From JADJPO01 sp963828555 (lineage in GTDB: Bacteria > Actinomycetota > Actinomycetes > Actinomycetales > Kineosporiaceae): a DNA stretch of 64,000 nt. Where the stretch lies: NCBI GenBank assembly GCA_963828555.1, contig CAWHEL010000004.1:1240001-1304000 (forward strand), in the 5' to 3' direction. Below the pieces are notes generated by a model. It worked only from the letters and a program-made list of their open reading frames with translations, did no database searches and was not told the origin of the DNA. Shown one piece after another: positions 57,697 to 64,000 of the stretch; position 1 is the stretch's first letter, and each line of letters opens with the position of its first letter. The translations under genes and the position numbers were made by a program.

Positions 57697-58664
57697 GCGG
57701 CCCCGCGGTCGTGGCCCTGGGCGGGGGCCACGGTCTGGCCGCCTCCCTGCAGGCGCTGCGCCACCTCACCGACCAGCTGACGGCCGTGGTCACCGTGGCG
57801 GACGACGGCGGCTCCTCGGGCCGCCTGCGCCGCGAGTTCGGGGTGCTGCCCCCCGGCGATCTGCGGATGGCGCTGTCCGCCCTCTGCGAGGACGGCGAGT
57901 GGGGCCGACTGTGGCGGGACGTGCTGCAGCACCGGTTCCACAGCCACGGCCCGATGGACAACCACTCGCTCGGCAACCTGCTGATCGTCACCCTGTGGCA
58001 GCTGCTCGGCGATCCGGTGGCCGGGCTGGACTGGGTGGGCCGGCTACTCGGTGCCCGCGGCCGGGTCCTGCCGATGGCTGCGGTGCCGCTCGACATCGAG
58101 GCCTCCGTGCGGGGACTGGACGCCGCCGACCGGGACGCCCTGCGTACCCTGCGCGGGCAGGTGGCCGTCGCCAAGACGGTGGGCCAGGTGGTCGAGGTGC
58201 ACCTGCTTCCCGAGCAGCCGCCGGCCTGCCCGGAGGCGGTCGAGGCCGTTCGGGCCGCCGACTGGGTCGTGCTCGGTCCTGGCTCGTGGTTCACCAGCGT
58301 GCTGCCGCACCTGATGGTCCCCGACCTCGCCCAGGCCCTGCACGCCACCTCTGCCCGGCGTTGCGTGACCATGAATCTGAGCGCGCAGGCCGAGACCGAC
58401 GGGCTCACCGCGCAGGACCATCTGGAGGTGCTGGCCGCCCATGCGCCAGGCCTCCGGATCGACGTCGTCCTGGCCGATCCGTCAGCAGTCGAGGACGCCG
58501 ATGATCTGTCCGACGTCGCAGCTCGGCTGGGGGCCCGGCTGGTGATGAGGCAGGTCGGGCTCGGTGACGGAACCGCCCGGCACGATGCACTGAGGCTGGC
58601 GGCGGCGTACCGTGACGTGCTCGCCGGGGTGGTCGGCGACGTGACGAGGGGACGTGTCCGGTGA
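57693..58664 (+). CDS. yvcK: YvcK/CuvA-family UDP-sugar-binding protein
   Basis: A 323-aa protein with the glycine-rich N-terminus VVALGGGHGLAASLQALR and VTVADDGGSSGRLRREFG, as in YvcK/CuvA, which bind UDP-GlcNAc and influence cell wall metabolism and shape. DNHSLGNLLI and VVLGPGSWFTSVLPHL are also conserved. It is coupled by ATGA to rapZ. A catalytic activity is not established for the family. Confidence 0.93.
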   Translation: MSGPAVVALGGGHGLAASLQALRHLTDQLTAVVTVADDGGSSGRLRREFGVLPPGDLRMALSALCEDGEWGRLWRDVLQHRFHSHGPMDNHSLGNLLIVTLWQLLGDPVAGLDWVGRLLGARGRVLPMAAVPLDIEASVRGLDAADRDALRTLRGQVAVAKTVGQVVEVHLLPEQPPACPEAVEAVRAADWVVLGPGSWFTSVLPHLMVPDLAQALHATSARRCVTMNLSAQAETDGLTAQDHLEVLAAHAPGLRIDVVLADPSAVEDADDLSDVAARLGARLVMRQVGLGDGTARHDALRLAAAYRDVLAGVVGDVTRGRVR

Positions 58665-58756
58665 GCGCACTGGTCCGAACGGGGGAGCGTGAGGATCATC
58701 GTTTGGGACTCTCGACTGGCACATCGCGGCCCAGACGCGATGGCAGGATGTCGGCC

Positions 58757-59737
58757 ATGGCTTTGACCGCCCTGGTGAAGGACGAGCTCAGCCGGCTCCC
58801 CGTGACGAAGCCGTGCTGCCGCAAGGCAGAGGTGTCGGCCACGTTGCGGTTCGCCGGCGGGCTGCACATCGTCAGCGGGCGGATCGTAGTCGAGGCCGAG
58901 TTGGACACCGGTAACGCCGCCCGCCGCCTGCGCAAGGACATCGCCGAGGTCTACGGGCACTCCAGCGACGTGATCGTGCTGGCGCCCGGCGGTCTGCGCC
59001 GGGGCAGCCGTTATGTCGTCCGGGTGGTGCGCGACGGTGAGTCGCTGGCCCGCCAGACCGGTCTGCTGGACACCCGCGGTCGTCCGGTGCGGGGGCTGCC
59101 CCCGCAGGTGGTCTCCGGGGCGACCTGCGACGCCGAGGCGGCCTGGCGGGGTGCTTTCCTGGCCCACGGATCGCTGACCGAACCGGGCCGATCCTCCGCG
59201 CTCGAGGTGACCTGCCCCGGCCCGGAGGCCGCGCTGGCCCTGGTCGGAGCGGCCCGCCGGATCGGGGTGGCGTCCAAGGCCCGCGAGGTGCGCGGCATCG
59301 ACCGGGTGGTGATCCGCGACGGTGACACCATCGGCGCGATGCTGACCCGCCTGGGTGCGCACGACGCCGTCATGGCGTGGGAGGAGCGGCGGATGCGCCG
59401 CGAGGTGCGCGCCACCGCCAACCGGCTGGCCAACTTCGACGACGCGAACCTGCGCCGCTCGGCCCGCGCGGCGGTGGCTGCCGGTGCCCGGGTGGAACGA
59501 GCCCTGGAGATCCTGGGCGAGGAAGTGCCCGAGCACCTGCGCACCGCCGGCACGCTGCGCCTGGCGCACAAGCAGGCGAGCCTGGAGGAACTGGGCCAGC
59601 TGGCCGACCCGCCGATGACCAAAGACGCTGTGGCAGGCCGGATTCGGCGTCTACTGGCGATGGCCGACAAGCGAGCGGTGGAGATCGGGATCCCCGGGAC
59701 CGAGGCCAATCTCACCGCGGACATGCTCGACGCCTGA
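58757..59737 (+). CDS. whiA: Sporulation/division regulator WhiA
   Basis: A DNA-binding protein of 326 aa that, with WhiB, controls septation genes in Streptomyces and is kept in non-sporulating Actinobacteria. The N-terminal part is LAGLIDADG-endonuclease-like without nuclease activity (CCRKAEVSATLRFAGGLH). The C-terminal helix-turn-helix is KQASLEELGQLADPPMTKDA. ATG 58757 begins MALTALVKDELSRLP, the family start; ATG 58748 adds three residues. CAGGAT seven bases before the ATG is a weak leaderless signal. The 92 bases after yvcK hold no other feature. Confidence 0.96.
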   Translation: MALTALVKDELSRLPVTKPCCRKAEVSATLRFAGGLHIVSGRIVVEAELDTGNAARRLRKDIAEVYGHSSDVIVLAPGGLRRGSRYVVRVVRDGESLARQTGLLDTRGRPVRGLPPQVVSGATCDAEAAWRGAFLAHGSLTEPGRSSALEVTCPGPEAALALVGAARRIGVASKAREVRGIDRVVIRDGDTIGAMLTRLGAHDAVMAWEERRMRREVRATANRLANFDDANLRRSARAAVAAGARVERALEILGEEVPEHLRTAGTLRLAHKQASLEELGQLADPPMTKDAVAGRIRRLLAMADKRAVEIGIPGTEANLTADMLDA

Positions 59738-59823
59738 GGGCACGGTCGAGGGTTACCGGGCGTTCACCAGGATTTCGCCCCTCGGCAGGACTATTGACCC
59801 GCCTTCGTGCCGTGACGAGCCGG

Positions 59824-59853
59824 TTGGGTCTAAGTAGCGACAAGCCATAGGGT
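59824..59853 (+). promoter_or_regulatory. Candidate gap promoter
   Basis: TTGGGT (59824-59829) and TAGGGT (59848-59853) are 18 bases apart, 60 bases before gap. The rest of the 176-base gap after whiA shows no gene or strong hairpin. Confidence 0.4.
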
Positions 59854-59913
59854 TGTCGACGTCGTACAAGCGTATTCACGCCGGCGTGCCCGGCGTGCCA
59901 GGGAGGATCCTCC

Positions 59914-60912
59914 GTGACTGTTCGGGTAGGCATCAACGGCTTCGGCCGCATCGGCCGCAACTACTTCCGCGCGCTCCTCGCGTCCGGCGCGGACATCGAG
60001 GTGGTGGGTGTCAACGACCTCACCGACAACAAGACCCTCGCTCACCTGCTCAAGTACGACTCGATCCTGGGCCGGCTGGGCCAGGAAGTCACCTACGACG
60101 ACGATTCCATCACCGTCGGCGGGAAGTCCTTCCGTGCGCTCGCCGAGCGCGACCCGGGCGCGCTGCCCTGGAAGGAACTCGGCGCGGACGTCGTCATCGA
60201 GTCGACCGGTCACTTCACCGACGCGAACAAGGCCAAGGCGCACATCGACGCCGGCGCCAAGAAGGTCATCATCTCCGCCCCGGCGAAGAACGAGGACTTC
60301 ACGGTCGTGCTGGGCATCAATGAGAAGGACTACGACCCGGCCAAGCACCACGTGATCTCCAACGCCTCCTGCACCACGAACTGTCTGGCCCCGATGGCCA
60401 AGGTGCTGCTCGAGGAGTTCGGGATCGTCAAGGGTCTGATGACCACCATTCACGCGTACACCAACGACCAGGTGATCCTGGACTTCCCGCACTCCGACCT
60501 GCGCCGTGCGCGGGCCGCCGCGACCAACATGATCCCCACCACCACGGGCGCCGCCCGGGCGATCTCGCTGGTCATCCCCGAGCTCAAGGGCAAGCTCGAC
60601 GGTTTCGCGATGCGGGTTCCGATCCCGACCGGCTCGGCCACCGACCTCACCGTGCAGCTCGGCCGTGAGGTCACCAGGGACGAGGTCAACGCCGCCTTCA
60701 AGAAGGCTGCCGAGGGTTCGCTGAAGGGCTATCTCGAGTACACCGAGGACCCGATCGTTTCCTCCGACATCGTCACCTCGCCGGCCTCGTGCACCTTCGA
60801 CGCCGGTCTGACCACCGCTCAGGGCGACCAGGTCAAGATCGTCGGATGGTACGACAACGAGTGGGGCTACTCGAACCGTCTGGTGGACCTGACCGCCATC
60901 GTCGGTAGCTGA
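59914..60912 (+). CDS. gap: Glyceraldehyde-3-phosphate dehydrogenase
   Basis: Oxidises glyceraldehyde 3-phosphate to 1,3-bisphosphoglycerate. It has 332 aa. The Rossmann fold is VGINGFGRIGRNYFRALL, and Asp in VGVNDLTD favours NAD. The catalytic Cys153 is in SNASCTTNCLAPMAKVL, followed by TTIHAYTNDQ and the WYDNEWGYSNR C-terminus. GTG 59914 is preceded by GGGAGG. It heads the gap-pgk-tpiA glycolytic cluster. Confidence 0.98.
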   Translation: MTVRVGINGFGRIGRNYFRALLASGADIEVVGVNDLTDNKTLAHLLKYDSILGRLGQEVTYDDDSITVGGKSFRALAERDPGALPWKELGADVVIESTGHFTDANKAKAHIDAGAKKVIISAPAKNEDFTVVLGINEKDYDPAKHHVISNASCTTNCLAPMAKVLLEEFGIVKGLMTTIHAYTNDQVILDFPHSDLRRARAAATNMIPTTTGAARAISLVIPELKGKLDGFAMRVPIPTGSATDLTVQLGREVTRDEVNAAFKKAAEGSLKGYLEYTEDPIVSSDIVTSPASCTFDAGLTTAQGDQVKIVGWYDNEWGYSNRLVDLTAIVGS

Positions 60913-60916
60913 TCGG

Positions 60917-60960
60917 AGCGGGGTGGGCGCGACAGACGACCTCTGCCGCGCCCACCCGCT
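60917..60960 (+). terminator. Hairpin between gap and pgk
   Basis: AGCGGGGTGGGCGCG (60917-60931) pairs with CGCGCCCACCCGCT (60947-60960), 14 bp with one bulged G. It may set a higher level of gap mRNA than pgk-tpiA mRNA. Confidence 0.65.
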
Positions 60961-60995
60961 GCCCGTTCCCACAGTTCCCCTTCTTGGAGCCCGCC

Positions 60996-62186
60996 ATGTT
61001 GACGATCGACGACCTGGGTGACCTGCGCGGAAAGCGCGTGCTGGTCCGTTCCGACCTCAATGTTCCACTCGACGGCACGACGATCACCGATGACGGCCGG
61101 ATCCGGGCGTCCATCCCCACCATCAAGCGCCTGGCGGACGCCGGCGCGCGGGTGGTCGTGGTGGCCCACCTGGGCCGGCCCAAGGGTGTGCCGGAGGAAC
61201 GCTACTCGCTCGGCCCGGTGGCCGCCCGACTCGGCGAACTCCTCGGCGCCCCAGTGGCTTTCGCAACCGACACGGTGGGCGACTCGGCCACCGCCACGGT
61301 CGCCGGGCTGGCCGACGGCCAGGTTGCGCTGCTGGAGAACATCCGCTTCAACGCGGGCGAGACCAGCAAGGACGAGGCCGTCCGCGGCGCCTTCGCCGAC
61401 CAGCTCGCGGCCCTGGCCGACGTGTTCGTCTCCGACGGGTTCGGCGTCGTGCACCGCAAGCAGGCCAGTGTCTACGACGTCGCGCAGCGGCTGCCGCACG
61501 CGATGGGTGGCCTGGTGCTCGCCGAGGTCGAGGTGCTGCGCCGGCTCACCGTCGACCCGGCCCGGCCTTACGTGGTCGTTCTGGGCGGCTCCAAGGTGAG
61601 TGACAAGCTCGGCGTGATCGCCAACCTGGTCAACACGGCCGACCGGCTGATCATCGGCGGCGGAATGGTGTTCACCTTCCTCGCCGCCCAGGGCCACGAG
61701 GTGGGCAAGAGCCTGCTCGAGGCCGACCAGCTCGACGTGGTCCGGGGCTACCTGGCGACCGCGGCCGAGAAGGGTGTGGAGGTCGTCCTGCCGGTCGACA
61801 TCGTCGCCGCCAGCGCCTTCGCGGCGGACGCCGATCACGCGGTGGTCGGGGTGGACGCGATCCCGGCCGACCAGATGGGCCTGGACATCGGCCCGCAGTC
61901 CGCAAGCCTGTTCGCGACGAAGATCGTCGATGCCAAGACCGTGTTCTGGAACGGCCCGATGGGCGTGTTCGAGATGGAGGCTTTCGCGAACGGCACCCGT
62001 GCCGTGGCGCAGGCGCTGACCGAGGTCGACGGGCTGACCGTCGTCGGCGGCGGCGACTCGGCGGCCGCCGTCCGGCGCCTCGGGTTCGACGAGTCGGCGT
62101 TCGGACACATCTCCACCGGTGGTGGAGCATCCCTGGAATATCTGGAGGGCAAGACCCTCCCCGGCATCGCAGTCCTGGAGGGCTGA
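60996..62186 (+). CDS. pgk: Phosphoglycerate kinase
   Basis: Makes ATP and 3-phosphoglycerate from 1,3-bisphosphoglycerate. It has 396 aa. Conserved KRVLVRSDLNVPLDG, HLGRPKG, LLENIRFNAGE, VLGGSKVSDKLGVI and VGGGDSAAAVRRLGF are in order, and the hinge and phosphate loops are complete. ATG 60996 has TTGGAG seven bases upstream; a TTG at 60984 is in frame but would contain that site. Confidence 0.97.
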   Translation: MLTIDDLGDLRGKRVLVRSDLNVPLDGTTITDDGRIRASIPTIKRLADAGARVVVVAHLGRPKGVPEERYSLGPVAARLGELLGAPVAFATDTVGDSATATVAGLADGQVALLENIRFNAGETSKDEAVRGAFADQLAALADVFVSDGFGVVHRKQASVYDVAQRLPHAMGGLVLAEVEVLRRLTVDPARPYVVVLGGSKVSDKLGVIANLVNTADRLIIGGGMVFTFLAAQGHEVGKSLLEADQLDVVRGYLATAAEKGVEVVLPVDIVAASAFAADADHAVVGVDAIPADQMGLDIGPQSASLFATKIVDAKTVFWNGPMGVFEMEAFANGTRAVAQALTEVDGLTVVGGGDSAAAVRRLGFDESAFGHISTGGGASLEYLEGKTLPGIAVLEG

Positions 62187-62192
62187 ACGTTC

Positions 62193-62987
62193 ATGACCAC
62201 CACTCGCGTCCCGCTGATGGCGGGCAACTGGAAGATGAACCTCGACCACCAGGCGGCCACCCACCTGGTACAGAAGCTCGCCTGGACCCTCAGCGACGCC
62301 AAGCACGACTACAGCCAGGTCGAGGTGGCGGTGATCCCGCCGTTCACCGACATCCGCTCGGTGCAGACCCTGGTGGACGGCGACAAGCTCGGCCTGCGCT
62401 ACGGCGCCCAGGACATGTCGGCGTTCGACTCCGGCGCCTACACCGGTGAGATCTCCGGGGCGTTCCTGGCCAAGCTCGGCTGCACCTACGCCGTGATCGG
62501 CCACAGCGAGCGCCGTCAGTTCCACGCCGAGGACGAGGCCGTGGTGAACGCCAAGGTCAAGGCCGCCTACCGGCACGGGCTGACCCCCATCATGTGCGTC
62601 GGTGAGGTGCTGGAGGTCCGCAAGGCGGGCCGTCACATCGAGCACACCCTGGCCCAGCTGGACGGCGGCCTGGAGGGCCTGCCGGCCGAGCAGGCCGCGA
62701 GCATCGTGATCGCCTACGAGCCGGTCTGGGCGATCGGTACTGGCGAGGTGGCCACCCCGGCCGACGCCCAGGAGGTCTGCGGCGCGATCCGTGCCCGACT
62801 GGCCGAGCTGTACTCGGCCGAGCTGGCCGCCGGCGTCCGGGTGCTCTACGGCGGCTCGGTCAAGGCGAACAACATCGCCGGGATCATGGCCGAGACCGAC
62901 GTCGACGGGGCCCTGGTCGGCGGTGCCAGCCTGGACGCCGGGGAGTTCGCCTCGATCGCCCGGTACCGCAGCCACGTCACAGCCTGA
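62193..62987 (+). CDS. tpiA: Triosephosphate isomerase
   Basis: Interconverts dihydroxyacetone phosphate and glyceraldehyde 3-phosphate. It is a 264-aa TIM barrel. MAGNWKMNLDH has the catalytic Lys, YAVIGHSERRQ the His, VIAYEPVWAIGTGEVATP the Glu and mobile loop, and VLYGGSVKANN the phosphate site. It starts six bases after pgk. Confidence 0.97.
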   Translation: MTTTRVPLMAGNWKMNLDHQAATHLVQKLAWTLSDAKHDYSQVEVAVIPPFTDIRSVQTLVDGDKLGLRYGAQDMSAFDSGAYTGEISGAFLAKLGCTYAVIGHSERRQFHAEDEAVVNAKVKAAYRHGLTPIMCVGEVLEVRKAGRHIEHTLAQLDGGLEGLPAEQAASIVIAYEPVWAIGTGEVATPADAQEVCGAIRARLAELYSAELAAGVRVLYGGSVKANNIAGIMAETDVDGALVGGASLDAGEFASIARYRSHVTA

Positions 62988-62989
62988 GT

Positions 62990-62995
62990 TAGGCT
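62990..62995 (+). promoter_or_regulatory. -10 element (TAGGCT) for leaderless secG
   Basis: TAGGCT begins inside the tpiA stop region and ends 7 bases before ATG 63003. Sequence and spacing are as for hisE, hisF and pdtaR. Confidence 0.5.
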
Positions 62996-63002
62996 GTCGC
63001 CC

Positions 63003-63248
63003 ATGACTGCAGCGCGCATCACCCTTCAGGTGCTGCTCTTGCTGACCAGCCTGGTGCTGACCCTGCTGATCCTGCTGCACAAGGGTCGGGGTGGTGGGCT
63101 GTCGGACATGTTCGGTGGGGGTTCGGCGTCCTCCATCGGTTCCAGCGGCGTCGCCGAGCGCAACCTCAATCGATTCACCATCGTCGTCGGGCTGACCTGG
63201 ACCGTGGTCGTCGTCCTGCTCGGTGTCATGGAACGTTTCGCCCAGTAG
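63003..63248 (+). CDS. secG: Preprotein translocase subunit SecG
   Basis: A small subunit of the SecYEG channel, 81 aa, with two membrane helices (about 5-24 and 55-76) and the glycine-rich cytoplasmic loop KGRGGGLSDMFGGG, the family hallmark. It lies 15 bases after tpiA and may be made both from the operon and from its own leaderless start. Confidence 0.95.
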   Translation: MTAARITLQVLLLLTSLVLTLLILLHKGRGGGLSDMFGGGSASSIGSSGVAERNLNRFTIVVGLTWTVVVVLLGVMERFAQ

Positions 63249-63265
63249 AAGCAGGAGGATCGTCC

Positions 63266-63616
63266 GTGGCCAGTGGCAACGCCATCCGCGGTAGTCGTGT
63301 CGGTGCCGGGCCCATGGGTGAGGCCGAGCGTGGCGAGACCGCACCGCGGTTCCGGGTGTCCTACTGGTGCGCGAACGGCCATGAGACCCAGCCGAGCTTC
63401 TCCGAGGAGGCCGGCGTCCAGCCGCCTGAGGTCTGGGACTGCCCGCGCTGCGGCTTCCCGGCCGGGCAGGACCAGGACAACCCACCCTCGGCTCCGCGCA
63501 ACGAGCCGTACAAGACGCACCTGGCCTATGTGAAGGAGCGGCGCAGCGACGCCGACGGCGAGGCCATTCTGGCCGAGGCCCTCGAGGCGCTGCGCCGCCG
63601 CAAGATCATCCGCTGA
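63266..63616 (+). CDS. rbpA: RNA polymerase-binding protein RbpA
   Basis: An actinobacterial transcription factor that binds sigma-A/sigma-B and stabilises the promoter open complex. It has 116 aa. The N-terminal tail contacts core polymerase, the central zinc-binding fold has CANGH and CPRCGFPAG, and the C-terminal sigma-interacting helix is AILAEALEALRRRKIIR. GTG 63266 has AGGAGG nine bases upstream. It overlaps convergent pgl by 11 bases. Confidence 0.96.
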   Translation: MASGNAIRGSRVGAGPMGEAERGETAPRFRVSYWCANGHETQPSFSEEAGVQPPEVWDCPRCGFPAGQDQDNPPSAPRNEPYKTHLAYVKERRSDADGEAILAEALEALRRRKIIR

Positions 63617-64000
63617 CGAGGCTGCCGGCCGCGGCGCGGTCGAGCAGCCACAGGGTGCGGCGCCGTCCCTGGGCGCCGGCCGCGGGGATCGCGTACTCCC
63701 CGGCTCCGGTGAGGGCAAGGGAGACGGCGGCCGCCTTGTCCTCGCCTGAGGCGACCAGCCACACGTCCTGAGCGGCGCGGATGGCCGCCATGGTCAACGA
63801 CACGCGTAGCGGTGGCGGCTTGGGGCTGCCGCGCACCCCGATCACGGTCGATCCCTCGGCGTACAGCGCCGGATGCTCGGGGAACAGCGACGCGACGTGC
63901 CCGTCCGGGCCGACCCCGAGCAGGAGCACGTCGAAGGACGGCGTGGTCGCGTGGTCCTCGGCACGTGCCTGGGCGTGCAGCGTCTCCGCGTAAGCGGCCG
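63606..64000 (-). CDS. pgl: 6-phosphogluconolactonase, 5' part outside the window
   Basis: Hydrolyses 6-phosphogluconolactone in the oxidative pentose phosphate pathway. Only the last 130 residues are visible, and the frame is open to the right edge. FDVLLLGVGPDGHVASLFPEHP is the conserved substrate loop, and RVSLTMAAIRAAQDVWLVASG is the second motif of the NagB-like fold. In Actinobacteria pgl normally follows tkt-tal-zwf-opcA, expected to the right. Confidence 0.93.
   Translation of the reverse strand, partial: AAYAETLHAQARAEDHATTPSFDVLLLGVGPDGHVASLFPEHPALYAEGSTVIGVRGSPKPPPLRVSLTMAAIRAAQDVWLVASGEDKAAAVSLALTGAGEYAIPAAGAQGRRRTLWLLDRAAAGSLVSG

Overview
This window is a contiguous piece of the chromosome of a high-GC Gram-positive bacterium (Actinomycetota). 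The assignment rests on marker genes that are restricted to or typical of that phylum: rbpA, whiA beside yvcK and rapZ, a PdtaR-like ANTAR response regulator, a TIGR03085-type protein, an HGxxPAAW-type small membrane protein, a tryptophan-operon membrane protein and a RibM-like transporter behind an FMN riboswitch. Codon use is strongly G/C at third positions. The order or genus cannot be fixed from the sequence alone. Almost everything is core chromosome. There is no prophage, insertion sequence, CRISPR array or rRNA operon.

Layout. 1-3255: rsmB (5' end outside the window), an unknown gene and rpe. 3280-4247: FMN riboswitch and ribM/pnuC. 4301-9108: histidine genes hisE, hisG and hisF, separated by a PH-domain membrane protein and a minus-strand block (DsbA-like oxidoreductase, MauE-like quinone/thiol redox membrane protein, small membrane protein, P-loop kinase). 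9109-10553: a decayed stretch with a broken DUF3626 gene and a broken toxin-like gene followed by an intact ribbon-helix-helix antitoxin gene. 10607-15684: a TIGR03085 protein, a heterodimeric ABC exporter and a PrmC-related methyltransferase. 15744-22226: hisI-trpE-membrane protein-small protein-trpC-trpB-trpA-lgt, mostly with overlapping stop/start codons. 22306-29839: gltB-gltD and pyk. 29936-30724: tRNA-Leu(CAA) and pdtaR. 30792-36581: a remnant of a duplicated livJ, then livJ-livH-livM-livG-livF for branched-chain amino acid uptake. 37029-43888: thioesterase, polA, methyltransferase, rpsA and a polyprenyl sugar-phosphate transferase. 44013-48659: ABC ATPase remnant, coaE, a secreted-protein pseudogene, uvrB and a TerC protein. 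48679-51902: an MBL hydrolase and a His-rich membrane protein / PCu(A)C copper chaperone / Dyp peroxidase group. 51971-63616: uvrA-uvrC-rapZ-yvcK-whiA, then gap-pgk-tpiA-secG-rbpA. The end of pgl lies on the minus strand at the right edge.

Two themes stand out. First, ten genes start 6-8 bases after a TANNNT element, the signature of leaderless transcription (hisE, the P-loop kinase, hisF, pdtaR, polA, coaE, uvrB, the His-rich membrane gene, uvrA, secG). Second, small rearrangement scars sit between the core genes: a truncated livJ copy, a truncated ABC ATPase, a degraded DUF3626/toxin region, a dispersed palindromic repeat, and a perfect 40-bp inverted copy of the uvrB 5' end inside a broken neighbouring gene. 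I found no clearly new multi-gene system. The best candidates for unusual biology are the uvrB inverted repeat, the orphan antitoxin with its broken partner, the copper/peroxidase group and the 57-bp repeat.
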